Shown here one piece after another: positions 24,126 through 33,130 of a stretch of DNA of 54,902 nt. The position numbers and the translations under genes were made by a program. Below the pieces are notes generated by a model. It searched no databases. It had not been told where the DNA came from and saw only the letters and a list, made by a program, of their open reading frames with translations. Every line of letters begins with the position of its first letter. The first letter of the stretch is position 1. Origin of the DNA: Actinomycetes bacterium (GTDB lineage Bacteria > Actinomycetota > Acidimicrobiia > Acidimicrobiales > SZUA-35); NCBI GenBank assembly GCA_024280015.1, contig JAJRQY010000121.1:1-54902 (forward strand), written 5' to 3'.

Positions 24126-25097
24126 TTAATTTGGGAGGACGGCTCCGAGCTGCATTCCTTGGGCCCGAAAGGCTAGGGCCCCGGCGCCGATCAGCGGGCT
24201 CGCATCACCATTTCCTGCAGACAGAATCTTGGTGCCTCGGGAATAGTCCAGATCACAAACCCGGTCGATCTCCAACTGGGCGCTGGAGAAAAACAGCTCG
24301 CCAAAGCCAAGACCCACCGAGCCACCAACCACCGCGAGTCGAAGATCAAGCAAGTTAGCTGTTGAGCCGACTGCCTGGCCAACCAACCGACCGGTTCGGA
24401 TCTTGATCTCATCGCTCGCCTCCTTCGCTGGCTTGCCGGTCCAGCTGGCAATCGAGGTACCCGAGCACTCCGCTTCCAGCACCCCTCGTATCTGCCCCGG
24501 CGGCTGATGAGTGTCGCCACAGTCTTGCGGACGAACAACGATCTGGCCGATATGCCCGGCATTGCCATCGGCACCGGCCAGGAGTCGCCCGTTGCACACG
24601 ATTCCACCACCAACACCGGTGGAGACCACCATGCCGATGTAGTCCGACTCCCCCGCAGCGGCACCGACCCACCCCTCACCAAGAGCAAAGGCCTTGGCAT
24701 CATTGTCGACCGTTGTTTGCAGGCCCGTGAGCTCGGCCACCCGTTCGGCCAATGGGAAGGATCGCCAACCGGGAATGTTCAGTGGAGATACCAAGACCCG
24801 CTGTTCACTATGGAACGATCCGCCACCCGTTGCCGCTCCGGTTGAACGCCCTCCGGTTGAACCTGTCATCGGCCCACCACAGCCGACCCCACAACCGACA
24901 AGGCCAGCCAGCGCTGCACTCGCCCGGTCGGCAAATCCGAGCTGTTCCACGAGGGACATGAGGACCCCAAACAGTTCTTCCGCCGAGCCTGCGACCGGTG
25001 TCGGTTTCGCTACGCGTCTGATCAGGTTGCCCTCCTGATCGACGACTCCAGCCGCCATCTTTGTTCCACCGACATCAATAGCCAACACAGATTTCAC
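24126..25097 (-). CDS. ROK-family sugar kinase or regulator, atypical
   Basis: A 323-residue ROK protein. The phosphate-1 loop LAIDVGGTKMAAGVVD is at residues 5-20, VDNDAKAFALGE carries the catalytic Asp region, and STGVGGGIV is the second ATP loop. Two departures are clear. The ROK zinc motif (normally CxCGxxGCxE) is replaced by DCGDTHQPPGQIRGVLEAE, so the usual Cys ligands are missing. A Gly/Ser/Thr-rich insert with a 15-bp repeat lies near residues 72-98. It may be a divergent glucokinase or N-acyl hexosamine kinase. The start is GTG with TAGACT six bases upstream, again a leaderless pattern. It is divergent from moxR with only 40 bp between the starts. Confidence 0.8.
   Translation of the reverse strand: MKSVLAIDVGGTKMAAGVVDQEGNLIRRVAKPTPVAGSAEELFGVLMSLVEQLGFADRASAALAGLVGCGVGCGGPMTGSTGGRSTGAATGGGSFHSEQRVLVSPLNIPGWRSFPLAERVAELTGLQTTVDNDAKAFALGEGWVGAAAGESDYIGMVVSTGVGGGIVCNGRLLAGADGNAGHIGQIVVRPQDCGDTHQPPGQIRGVLEAECSGTSIASWTGKPAKEASDEIKIRTGRLVGQAVGSTANLLDLRLAVVGGSVGLGFGELFFSSAQLEIDRVCDLDYSRGTKILSAGNGDASPLIGAGALAFRAQGMQLGAVLPN
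24836..24865 (-). repeat. 15-bp near-tandem duplication in the ROK gene
   Basis: ctccggttgaacgcc at 24836-24850 is followed by ctccggttgaacctg. It encodes part of the Gly/Ser/Thr-rich insert and preserves the frame. Confidence 0.65.
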
Positions 25098-25137
25098 TGC
25101 CTGAGTCTAGGTCAGGTCTTTGGGCTACTAGCCTGCG

Positions 25138-26124
25138 ATGGTGACTATGACAGAGGCAGCGGCGTTGGACGAGAATCAGGCATCGAGATTTGCAGCCGCC
25201 CACAAGGCAATCGCCGACAATATGGAACAGGTAATCCGAGGCAAACGAGATGTCATCGAGAAAACCTTGCTCTGCCTCCTTGCTGGAGGGCACCTCCTGG
25301 TCGAGGACATACCCGGGGTCGGGAAGACAACCCTGGCTAAGACGCTTGCCGCCAGCATCCACGCCAACCTTGGTCGAATCCAGTTCACTCCCGACTTGCT
25401 GCCCGCCGACGTCACCGGAGTCAGTATTTGGAACCGCAATGATTCCGTCTTTGAGTTCCGCGCTGGACCCATCTTTGCCGAGATGGTGCTGGCCGATGAA
25501 ATCAATCGGGCTTCTCCCAAGACCCAGTCGGCCCTTCTTGAGGCAATGGCCGAGGCCCAGGTCACGGTGGATGGAGTCACCCACCCCCTTCCAAAACCGT
25601 TCATGGTCCTCGCCACCCAGAATCCGATCGAGCAAGAGGGGACCTATCCCCTGCCGGAAAGCCAGCTTGACCGATTCTTGATGAGGATCTCGGTCGGTTA
25701 CCCCGATCGAAATGACGAATTTGCCATCCTTCAGACTCATGAGTCCGACGGGGTCGTTGATCAGCTTCAGCCGATCGCAAGCATCGCCGACATCACAGCG
25801 ATGATTGCCATGGTGAGCAAGGTCCATATTGAGCCCGGCCTGCGGGCTTACCTGATTGATATTGCCGAGGCCACCCGCCAGCATCCATCTATCCAACTCG
25901 GCATGTCGCCCCGGGCAACACTCAGCCTGCAGCGAGTTGCCAGAGCCAAAGCCGCTGCCTCGGGTCGAAACTTCGTCACCGACGACGACATCAAGGCCGT
26001 TGCCTCCGATGTTGTGTCTCATCGCCTGATCCTGAAGTCCGACTCGTTACTTCGAGGAATCAGCAGTGAAGATCTCATCCAGGACATCCTGGGAGCGGTA
26101 CCCGTTCCCCACGATCGGTCCTGA
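25138..26124 (+). CDS. MoxR-family AAA+ ATPase
   Basis: A 328-residue AAA+ protein. Walker A is PGVGKTTLAKTL (around residues 59-70). FTPDLLPADVTG is the MoxR-specific stretch, Walker B is EMVLADEINRASPKTQSALLEAM, and VLATQNPIEQEGTYPLPE follows with sensor 1. The C-terminal lid is GMSPRATLSLQRVARAKAA. MoxR proteins act as chaperones with DUF58/VWA partners. It is first in a tightly coupled MoxR-DUF58-transglutaminase operon, whose stop and next start overlap (TGATG at 26122-26126). The cellular client is unknown. Confidence 0.94.
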   Translation: MVTMTEAAALDENQASRFAAAHKAIADNMEQVIRGKRDVIEKTLLCLLAGGHLLVEDIPGVGKTTLAKTLAASIHANLGRIQFTPDLLPADVTGVSIWNRNDSVFEFRAGPIFAEMVLADEINRASPKTQSALLEAMAEAQVTVDGVTHPLPKPFMVLATQNPIEQEGTYPLPESQLDRFLMRISVGYPDRNDEFAILQTHESDGVVDQLQPIASIADITAMIAMVSKVHIEPGLRAYLIDIAEATRQHPSIQLGMSPRATLSLQRVARAKAAASGRNFVTDDDIKAVASDVVSHRLILKSDSLLRGISSEDLIQDILGAVPVPHDRS

Positions 26125-27344
26125 TGCGCTTCACCCGAGCAGGCATTGGTCTCCTCGTTGTCATTGGCCTCTGCCTGGCCTTGGGTCGAACCTTTGGGGT
26201 TCCTGAACTGTTCTTGCTCGCAGGAATGGGGTTCGTTGCCCTCATTGTCGCCATTGTCGCAACCCTGTCCGCCCGCCTCGAACTCTCCGTTCTGCGTGTT
26301 GCCAGCCCCAACCGACTTCGGGTGGGCACACCGGCTCGGGTTGACCTCTCTCTTCAGAATCAATCACGGCGCCGAACTCCTGTTCTTCATCTGCGGGACG
26401 AAGTCCAGAACAGTTCAGGTGCTTCACTCATCCTGGCTCCAATCAGGGGTAAAGAAGCAGCCAAGGTTGCCTATCGCTTGCCGACCCAACAGCGAGGAGT
26501 TCTCAGCATCGGACCGCTGGACCTACGAATCGGCGACCCGCTTGGACTCACAACCTCGCTGATCCGAGCATCAGATCAGGTTTCGCTCGTCGTCCACACT
26601 GAACTTGTTGATCTCGGGGTCCTTCACTCGACAGCAGGCAATGACCCGACGGCCGACCAGCAACCAATACGCACCCTGGCCTCGGGCGGCGATGAGTTCT
26701 TTGCTCTCCGGCCCTATGTCGTTGGCGACGAGCTTCGCCGAGTCCATTGGAGGGCATCGGCGCGGTCAGATGAGCTTGTGGTCAAGCAGGAGGAACGACC
26801 GCGAACTGGTCGGGTGACCGTCATCCTCGATCGACGATCTGAGTCCTACTCTGATGCCGGATTTGAACGTGCAGTCTCGGCAACCTTGAGCGTGCTCTAT
26901 GCCGGATGGCGGGGCGACGATGCGCTGCGTTACGTAACCTCGGGATCCGGAACCTTTGCTGACATTCGAAGCCGCGCGGAGCTGGACGCCATTGATGAAC
27001 AGTTGGCAATTGTCCAGCCAACCCAGTCCGCTTCACTCGTTCGTACCATTGATGAGACAACGAGAATCGGTCGCGGCGGCACACTCGTTGTCATCACCGG
27101 CCAACCAGGGTCTGAGTTCGAAGCATCCCTGGCTCTTGCCCGTCGCACCTACGGACAGGTGATCACCGTCATATGCGAAAGTGGTGGCTCCACCCCTTCT
27201 GCTGACTGGATCTTGCACGACGGTGCTTCGTCCTTGCCTCATGCGTGGTCAAAGGCTGTCGCCAGTCCAACAACCAGTCGTGGGTCTGTTGCTGGCGCGT
27301 CGGCCTATCCGGTCCGCTCATCTCGCGCCGGTGTCCAGCGATGA
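26124..27344 (+). CDS. DUF58 domain membrane protein
   Basis: A 406-residue protein. Two hydrophobic helices near residues 5-48 are followed by a beta-rich segment. The DUF58 signature FFALRPYVVGDELRRVHWRASARSDELVVKQEE is around residues 193-225; its GDELRRVHW part is diagnostic. The rest is VWA-like (VTVILDRRSES, with an Asp-x-Ser-type site). It is the usual partner of MoxR. The stop overlaps the start of the next gene (ATGA at 27341-27344). Confidence 0.92.
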   Translation: MRFTRAGIGLLVVIGLCLALGRTFGVPELFLLAGMGFVALIVAIVATLSARLELSVLRVASPNRLRVGTPARVDLSLQNQSRRRTPVLHLRDEVQNSSGASLILAPIRGKEAAKVAYRLPTQQRGVLSIGPLDLRIGDPLGLTTSLIRASDQVSLVVHTELVDLGVLHSTAGNDPTADQQPIRTLASGGDEFFALRPYVVGDELRRVHWRASARSDELVVKQEERPRTGRVTVILDRRSESYSDAGFERAVSATLSVLYAGWRGDDALRYVTSGSGTFADIRSRAELDAIDEQLAIVQPTQSASLVRTIDETTRIGRGGTLVVITGQPGSEFEASLALARRTYGQVITVICESGGSTPSADWILHDGASSLPHAWSKAVASPTTSRGSVAGASAYPVRSSRAGVQR

Positions 27345-29692
27345 ACAGTTCAGGGACAGCTGGTTCGGCCATGGGTGTACCGACTACGTTCCATGCCAAC
27401 AAGTCAGCAACGAGGGCGAGCAATCCTGGCGCGGGGGACACCGCAGAGCAGTTGAACACCGCCAACCCGATCCCAGCCAGCAGCCCCGCTCTCATTGTTG
27501 CCTCATTACTCCTGGTGCCCGCCGCCTGCTATGGCTTCATCCGCCTGTTCCAGGACAGTTCGGCGGTACTCCCAATAATCGCCGCAGCCGTCGTCTCGGG
27601 AGGGCTTGTTGTCCTCCTGCGTATGGCGCGAGTCTCGCTCCTTGCTTCATTCGTCTTGTCTGTTCTCGGGCTCGCCTTGCTGCTCGAGCTGCGCTACGCA
27701 TCGGGAACCCAGCAATTCTTCCTCTTGCCCACCCGCGCCACTCTGGACAGTTTCACCGAACTGGCTCGTCAGGGTGTGGTCGACTTCCAAAAGCAGCGTG
27801 CGCCAGTCGAGACCGGCGACCCGTTCATTGCCGCCTCCATCATCACCGCGTGGACAATGTCCTTCCTCACGGACTGGGGTGCACTACGACTACGGCTGGC
27901 CTTCGAGCCGGTTCTTCCTGCCTCTCTCATCTTTCTTTTCGCCTCAATCTTGGGATCGGGTGACTTCCAGAAACGCTCGACCATCGTATTTGCGGCGGCC
28001 GTAGTCTTCTGGGCAGTCACTCAACGCTCAACCAACCTGGCCACCAGTGGAGTCTGGCTCCTCGCTGACTCGCGCCGAGGCCCCCGAGGTATCGCCCGTT
28101 CTGGGTTCGCCATCGGCGCGGTCGCCTTGTTGACTGGGCTTTTCATCGGACCTGCCTTTCCAGGTGCGGATGCCGACGAGCTCTATTACTGGCGAAATCG
28201 GGGAGATTCGACTCGTTACGTCATCAGTCCCTATGTCAGCATCCAGAATCAGCTTGCTGAACAGACTGATGTCACCATGTTCACCGTCATCGCTGATCGT
28301 CCCTCCTACTGGCGAGTTGCTGGACTCGACACCTATGACGAGGGGTTTTGGCAGACAAAGGGCAAGTTCGAACCAGAGTCCGGGCGTCTTCCCGGAGGCG
28401 CCACCACTGGGGAAACCGAAACACAACTGCTGCGCCAAGAGTTCCATATCGAAGCGCTTAGTTCGATCTGGCTTCCGGCGGCGTTTAGCCCAAGCCAGAT
28501 CATTGAAAGTGATGTTCCCGCAACCTGGAATAGCGAGACCAGCTCGCTCACCGTCAGCAGCGAGCATTCGACCAGCGATGGTGCCGTCTACGTGCTGGAG
28601 TCGAACATCGCTCAGTTCTCTGCCGAGCGACTCAACGCAGCACCAGCTGCAGTCCCTCAAGACATTGCTGCGCAGTATCTTGATCTGCCCAATGACCTGA
28701 CGGGTCGGGTCGCCAGCGAGGCTCTCCAGATCACAGCCGGCACCACGACCCGCTATGAGCAAATGTTGGCGCTGCAGAGTCACTTCCGGACCTTTGAGTA
28801 CAACATCAACCTAAGCAAACGTGAAGGCGATCCCATCGAGCAGTTCCTCGATGAGCGGATCGGGTTCTGTCAACAATTCAGCGGAACGTTCGCCTTGATG
28901 GCGCGTTCCTTGGGAGCACCAGCTCGGGTAGCCGTTGGCTTTACTTGGGGGGAAGCAACCGAAAATGAGAACGAGTACCGAGTGACCGGACGCAATACCC
29001 ACGCCTGGCCAGAAGTCTGGTTCGAGGGCTTGGGGTGGGTTGCCTTCGAACCGACACCGGGACGAGGCGCACCTGATGCGGACTACACCCAACTCTCCCA
29101 GGCCCAAGACGCCGAGCCAGCTGTAGGCGAAGACGGCCCAACAACCACCATTGCCCCCATCAATACCTCTCCAACCGACTTCGATCAGGACCTCCTGGGC
29201 ATCAACGACGGGGAGACTCCCCAAACCGGCGACCTGGCGACGAACCGGCGCGGCCTTGGCGTCAGTTGGAAGCTGCTCGGCATGATCGGGCTGGTACTCG
29301 CCTACCTTGGTGGCCTCCCCCTCTTTCACTTTCTGAGGCGTAGGACCTCACTACAACGGGCCTCAACTCCAGCGAGCAAGATTGATGTCGCCTGGGGGCA
29401 GGCCTCTGAAGCTCTGGAACTCGGCTACTCCCTGAAGCGCGAAGGCTGGGAGACACGGAGCGAGTTCGCCGAGCGGGCGAGCCGCAAGCGACGCGTTCCG
29501 TCAGATGCTGTCAACAAATTGGCGCATGTCTCAACGATCGCTCGCTACAGCCGTCGGAAGGACCTAGCCGATGAGGCACTCGTCGCCCAACAACAAGCTG
29601 CTGTCATTGTCGAGACGGTGAAGGGTCATGTCCCGGTTTGGAGGCGCTGGGTCCACGACCTGGACCCACGAAGAGTCTTGTCTGCCCGCTAA
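27341..29692 (+). CDS. Transglutaminase-like membrane protein (DUF3488/DUF4129 type)
   Basis: A 783-residue protein. About six hydrophobic helices lie between residues 50 and 270, then a large extracytoplasmic part with the transglutaminase core. The Cys of GFCQQFSGTFALMARSLG is near residue 510 and the His of NTHAWPEVW near 554. The third position reads GWVAFEPTPG, with Glu where many transglutaminases have Asp. One further membrane helix (WKLLGMIGLVLAYLGGLPLF) is followed by a cytoplasmic DUF4129-type end. The start is fixed by the ATGA overlap; the upstream in-frame sequence is not homologous. With MoxR and DUF58 it forms a conserved trio thought to act on envelope proteins. Confidence 0.92.
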   Translation: MNSSGTAGSAMGVPTTFHANKSATRASNPGAGDTAEQLNTANPIPASSPALIVASLLLVPAACYGFIRLFQDSSAVLPIIAAAVVSGGLVVLLRMARVSLLASFVLSVLGLALLLELRYASGTQQFFLLPTRATLDSFTELARQGVVDFQKQRAPVETGDPFIAASIITAWTMSFLTDWGALRLRLAFEPVLPASLIFLFASILGSGDFQKRSTIVFAAAVVFWAVTQRSTNLATSGVWLLADSRRGPRGIARSGFAIGAVALLTGLFIGPAFPGADADELYYWRNRGDSTRYVISPYVSIQNQLAEQTDVTMFTVIADRPSYWRVAGLDTYDEGFWQTKGKFEPESGRLPGGATTGETETQLLRQEFHIEALSSIWLPAAFSPSQIIESDVPATWNSETSSLTVSSEHSTSDGAVYVLESNIAQFSAERLNAAPAAVPQDIAAQYLDLPNDLTGRVASEALQITAGTTTRYEQMLALQSHFRTFEYNINLSKREGDPIEQFLDERIGFCQQFSGTFALMARSLGAPARVAVGFTWGEATENENEYRVTGRNTHAWPEVWFEGLGWVAFEPTPGRGAPDADYTQLSQAQDAEPAVGEDGPTTTIAPINTSPTDFDQDLLGINDGETPQTGDLATNRRGLGVSWKLLGMIGLVLAYLGGLPLFHFLRRRTSLQRASTPASKIDVAWGQASEALELGYSLKREGWETRSEFAERASRKRRVPSDAVNKLAHVSTIARYSRRKDLADEALVAQQQAAVIVETVKGHVPVWRRWVHDLDPRRVLSAR

Positions 29693-29711
29693 GCCCGAAG
29701 TTGTTGGTGGT

Positions 29712-29751
29712 GGGGGTCAGTCGTTGCCGTCAAAAGAAACGACTGACCCCC
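29712..29751. terminator. 14-bp perfect stem-loop between convergent genes
   Basis: GGGGGTCAGTCGTT (29712-29725), a 12-base loop, then its exact complement (29738-29751). It lies 20 bp after the transglutaminase stop. No T-tract follows, so it is probably a hairpin terminator of the non-U-rich type, usable from both sides. Confidence 0.6.
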
Positions 29752-29830
29752 GGGTTTGTGCTGTGGAGCACATCTTGGTTCACCACGGGTCTGGCCGATG
29801 CTGGCACAGGACTCGGGGTGGACGCGGGGT

Positions 29831-29875
29831 TGGGGGTCGAAGGCTGCGACGCCGTCATGCAACCAGCGACCCCCA
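29831..29875. terminator. Second GC-rich stem-loop facing the minus-strand operon
   Basis: TGGGGGTCG (29831-29839) pairs with CGACCCCCA (29867-29875). It lies just after the stop of the minus-strand membrane protein. It shares the GGGGGTC core with the first hairpin. Confidence 0.45.
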
Positions 29876-29887
29876 GATCAAGTACGC

Positions 29888-30652
29888 CTATCGGCAACTC
29901 GGATCGACAGACTCGGCGGCTGGGTTCTCGACGAAAGTGACCAGATAACTGGCATCGGACAAGGCAATCAGGTCAGTAAGTTGGTAGTGGCCGGGAATGA
30001 GATTCGGGTCGGCATCGGTTTGCACATCACCATCAGCGGTAACGGTTTCATAACGCAGCGTCCCGCCAAGGTCTTGTAGTTGGGAGAGAGCTTCGGGGAC
30101 GATGAGACCAAACAACAGGCTGCAGCGTTGATCGGTAACGTTGGTCTCATAGACCTCCCCGGGTTCGGATTTTCGGCCGTATTCGATAATCAGAGTCCCG
30201 GAGAAACCAATAGGCAAGGTCACGACCTTGACCAAGCCCTCGGCATCGACTTCAACATCAGTTTCGACTGGCCCAGTGTTGCCTACAGATGTGACTTGCC
30301 CAACCAGTTCAGGCGGCACCGGCAAGGCCAGCATTTCAGCGGGGATACCCAACTCGTCCTCCAGTTTGGCGGCTACAGCATCAGGATCCGAAACAACATC
30401 GACAACCCGGATTACCACCCGATCTTCCAACTGAGTGATGGTGACGGCGTCAGCAGCTACGGGCTTGGCACCAAACAAGGTAGAGACACCAAACACGCCA
30501 CCAACGAGCACGGCCATGGAGATTGCGATCGCTAAAACCGGTTTCACCCGACTGGGTCTGGCAGCCTTGGCTGCTGTGTCCAGGTTCTGGCGTCGGGAGG
30601 CAGCGACCAGTTGTTGTTCTAAGTCGTCTTTGAATTTCTGTAGTTCACTCAT
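29888..30652 (-). CDS. Single-pass membrane protein paired with an ECF sigma factor (possible anti-sigma)
   Basis: A 254-residue protein. A charged cytoplasmic N-terminus (residues 1-38) is followed by one transmembrane helix (about 39-58) and a 195-residue extracytoplasmic domain with two Cys late in the chain. The N-terminal part is too short for a classical zinc anti-sigma domain and lacks HxxxCxxC. Its start overlaps the sigma-factor stop by 4 bp, so the two are co-translated. By position it is a candidate anti-sigma or sensor; I do not recognise the outer domain. Confidence 0.6.
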   Translation of the reverse strand: MSELQKFKDDLEQQLVAASRRQNLDTAAKAARPSRVKPVLAIAISMAVLVGGVFGVSTLFGAKPVAADAVTITQLEDRVVIRVVDVVSDPDAVAAKLEDELGIPAEMLALPVPPELVGQVTSVGNTGPVETDVEVDAEGLVKVVTLPIGFSGTLIIEYGRKSEPGEVYETNVTDQRCSLLFGLIVPEALSQLQDLGGTLRYETVTADGDVQTDADPNLIPGHYQLTDLIALSDASYLVTFVENPAAESVDPSCR

Positions 30653-31299
30653 ATTGCTTCTACTTGTGTTGGTGGATCGAATTCGTGTTGCAGCCGCTTC
30701 AAGCCCCGTAGGACCCTCATCCGGGCTGTGCCAGGCATGCAGCCGAGCTGCACAGCTATCTCCTCATAGTCCAGATCCTCTACTATCCGTAGATGCACGG
30801 CCCGACGATTCTTAGCCGGGAGACGCTGCAATGCCAGGCGAAGCCGGTCACCATCTAGTCCCGCATCTGCGGCTTCAAGTTCACGGACAGCTTCTTCAAC
30901 CAGGGTGATGGACTCGATTTCAAGACGGTGTTGTGCCCGGACCGTGGCTCGGTTGCGGCGCCAGAATCTCTTAAGCAGATTGGTGGCTATCCCTTGCAGC
31001 CATTGGCCACCGTCACCCTGCGCCGGGTTGAACGTGTGCAGATTCTCCAACGCTACGGCAAAGGTTTCAGAAGTTAGGTCGGAAGTGACTTCGTGGTCGC
31101 GGGTCCTGTGCCAGAAGTAGGCCAGGATGCTGTCGATGTTGCGTCGGCAGAACAGGGTGAATGCTTGCTCGCCGCCAGCGGCTGCTTGCAACAATTCGGT
31201 GTTGCTTTGCTCATCGTGGCGCGTGGGTCTCACTGGTGGTTGACCAGTGGGACGGTCGGCGCCGGTCACCATAGGTTTTGCTAGCCGTATCGGACGCAT
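30649..31299 (-). CDS. ECF-type RNA polymerase sigma factor
   Basis: About 216 residues from the ATG at 31299; a TTG at 31320 and an ATG at 31269 are also possible. Region 2 is recognisable in FTLFCRRNIDSILAYFWHRTRDHEVTSDLTSETFAVALENL, interpreted as sigma2 helices, followed by QGIATNLLKRFWRRN. Region 4 is LQRLPAKNRRAVHLRIVEDLDYEEIAVQLGCMPGTARMRVLRGLKRL, a helix-turn-helix with the usual YEEIA-x-LG-x-x-x-GTAR pattern. It forms an operon with the membrane protein downstream. Its target promoters are unknown. Confidence 0.87.
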   Translation of the reverse strand: MRPIRLAKPMVTGADRPTGQPPVRPTRHDEQSNTELLQAAAGGEQAFTLFCRRNIDSILAYFWHRTRDHEVTSDLTSETFAVALENLHTFNPAQGDGGQWLQGIATNLLKRFWRRNRATVRAQHRLEIESITLVEEAVRELEAADAGLDGDRLRLALQRLPAKNRRAVHLRIVEDLDYEEIAVQLGCMPGTARMRVLRGLKRLQHEFDPPTQVEAI

Positions 31300-31628
31300 G
31301 ATGTCTTGTTGTTCATCCAACCCAGGCTGGATTTTTGGCTATAGATGGGCTTGTTGTTGCCGGAGCAGGAGGAGGAGTCATAGAACCGGGTGGGGGAGCC
31401 TCCGCAGTAGTGCCCGGATGATTCAATGTTGATGTTCCAGCTGCCGGTTGGCCACCAGACGCCGCCAGCACAGGTTGTGCCAATAATGGTGATGGAGGAT
31501 CCAACGTAGCTCGTGTTTTTGTAGTGCCTGCCAATGAATGAGTTGTCTGTCGTGGTTAGGGCCGAGGTTCGTCCGCTAGCTGGACAAGTTCTGGATCTGC
31601 CAATGTCTCTCCGGTTGGAGAAGTTCAC
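31281..31628 (-). pseudogene. Secreted-type Cys-containing protein without signal peptide (possible remnant)
   Basis: The frame encodes a Gly/Ser/Asn/aromatic-rich, four-Cys domain (IIGTTCAGGVWWPTG, GHYCGGSPTRFYD, SSLGWMNNKTSCVRYG). The ending resembles small extracellular beta/gamma-crystallin or peptidase-inhibitor-I36-like domains, which is a weak similarity judged by eye. Such proteins are secreted, yet the only starts here (GTG at 31628) give a basic N-terminus with no hydrophobic signal, and the frame is closed at 31700. It is probably a 5'-truncated gene. Its end overlaps the start of the sigma-factor gene on the same strand. Confidence 0.45.
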
Positions 31629-32170
31629 ATCAACCCACGGGATTCTATTTGAAGACGATGAGGACGAATCGGTCCTAGTTCCTCGGTCTCGGAATGATCA
31701 GTATCAGAGCCTAGAATCGCTACGGAGATCGCTTCAGGAATTCACCGATGACGTATCGGCCGAATACCACAGGGCGCGTACCTCTCCACTGAGAATCCCT
31801 CGATAGGTCTGTTTGGGTGGCTATCTCTTTTGCGGTGCCGGTCGATCCAGGTCGCCAGTCACCGGTCGCTCGGTCTGGCTGTAGCCAACCCTTACCAACG
31901 TCCCTAGATGCGCGAGGAAGGCGAAGGGAATCCGATGAAGGTGAACCGGGGCAGGAGATGACATGCCTGCGCTTCGGGGTGCACCAGAGTGGACATGACG
32001 TTGAAAGCAATCGGCTTATGACGTCCGATAACATTCCTTTATCGGTCGTCAGAATCGGGGGTGCTTCAGGCCCGGCCTTCGGCTTGCGTTGATTGGTTGA
32101 ATCCGCCACTCGTTTCCTCGCGTCACCCCTCGACCGGAAACAATTCCGGGAGCCTCGCAGGACTTCATGA
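31629..32170. other. No recognisable gene; likely degraded sequence
   Basis: Both strands hold only short or Arg/Ser/Pro-rich frames. One plus-strand frame ending at 31806 has a coding-like tail with EDDEDESVLVP, but no family is recognised. It looks like eroded DNA next to the LysR gene. Confidence 0.4.
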
Positions 32171-33082
32171 TCACGCGATGGCGACTGTGCTTTTCAGTAG
32201 AGCAAGGAACTCCAGAGCGTAAGGGTTCGGAGCAACATGCTTCGGGAGGTAGGCATTGATCAAGCCTGCATTCGACAAGGTGACGCCTGAAACTCGGACG
32301 AGTGCGCCAGCATCGAGACGCGGCCGGACTGAGCGTTCCCAACCCAACGCCAGACCTTCAGCGCGCTCCGCGAAATCAAGGCAGACTCGGTAGGAGGTGA
32401 AGACCATGGCGTTGCCAACTTCTGGTTCGCCTCCATCAGTCGAGGCGAGGAAGCTCCGCCATGTAGCCCAGCCGGGATCGTCGTAGTCAACATCCAATAG
32501 CGGGAAACGGGTAAGGCCTGCCGCAGTGACTGGAGTGGGCAGTTGCGCTGCGAACGTCGGCGAGCAGACGGGGTAAACCTCTTCTTCAGCGATGAACTCC
32601 ACTCGGTACAAACTCGATTGGCTCGGCCCGTACTGAATTGCGAGGTCGAAGACCTCACTGGTGGTCTCGATTGCTTCGCACGCCGACACGACACGCACGT
32701 TCAGCTCCGGGCGAGCGCGCTGTAGGTCTCCCAGGACCGGAGCCACAAAGACCGACGCTAAGGACAAGCTGGAAAGAATCGTCAGTGAATCGGCATCCAC
32801 GGCCGCTTGTCGAAGCTGATTGGCCGTCGACGACAGCTCTCTGAGTGAAAGGCGTACCGAGGCTGCAAAGACCTCGGCCTCAGCGGTCGGAGTCACGTCG
32901 TGGCGGTGTCGTTCGAAGAGGATAACTCCGAGGTCGGTTTCGAGTTCTCGTATTCGTCGGCTCACACTGGCCTGCGACATGAAGAGTTCCTCTGCAGCGC
33001 GGGTGAAGTTCCGATGCCGAAACGCAGCCTCGAAGGAGACCAGCGCTGCGAGTGGTGGCAGAAGCCTGCCGAAATCAGACAC
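32171..33082 (-). CDS. LysR-family transcriptional regulator
   Basis: A 303-residue LTTR. The N-terminal winged helix-turn-helix is LAALVSFEAAFRHRNFTRAAEELFMSQASVSRRIRELE-like (about residues 11-48), followed by LGVILFERHRHDVTPTAEAE. The effector-binding domain occupies residues about 95-300. The N-terminus resembles the GcvA subgroup. It is divergent from a broken DMT transporter gene, a frequent target for such regulators; with the target destroyed, its present role is unclear. Confidence 0.92.
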   Translation of the reverse strand: MSDFGRLLPPLAALVSFEAAFRHRNFTRAAEELFMSQASVSRRIRELETDLGVILFERHRHDVTPTAEAEVFAASVRLSLRELSSTANQLRQAAVDADSLTILSSLSLASVFVAPVLGDLQRARPELNVRVVSACEAIETTSEVFDLAIQYGPSQSSLYRVEFIAEEEVYPVCSPTFAAQLPTPVTAAGLTRFPLLDVDYDDPGWATWRSFLASTDGGEPEVGNAMVFTSYRVCLDFAERAEGLALGWERSVRPRLDAGALVRVSGVTLSNAGLINAYLPKHVAPNPYALEFLALLKSTVAIA

Positions 33083-33130
33083 TTGATTTCCGTATCACTA
33101 CTCGTGAAAACAGACGACCTTGGCACATAT

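Noticed and set aside
25075-26022. A 315-codon minus-strand open frame opposite the MoxR gene
   Set aside because: It lies wholly antisense to an obvious AAA+ ATPase with all motifs, and its translation matches nothing.
31720-32109. A 129-codon minus-strand frame between the sigma-factor and LysR genes, considered as a transposase remnant
   Set aside because: No catalytic residues, terminal inverted repeats or target duplications; Ser/Pro/Arg-rich translation without family resemblance.
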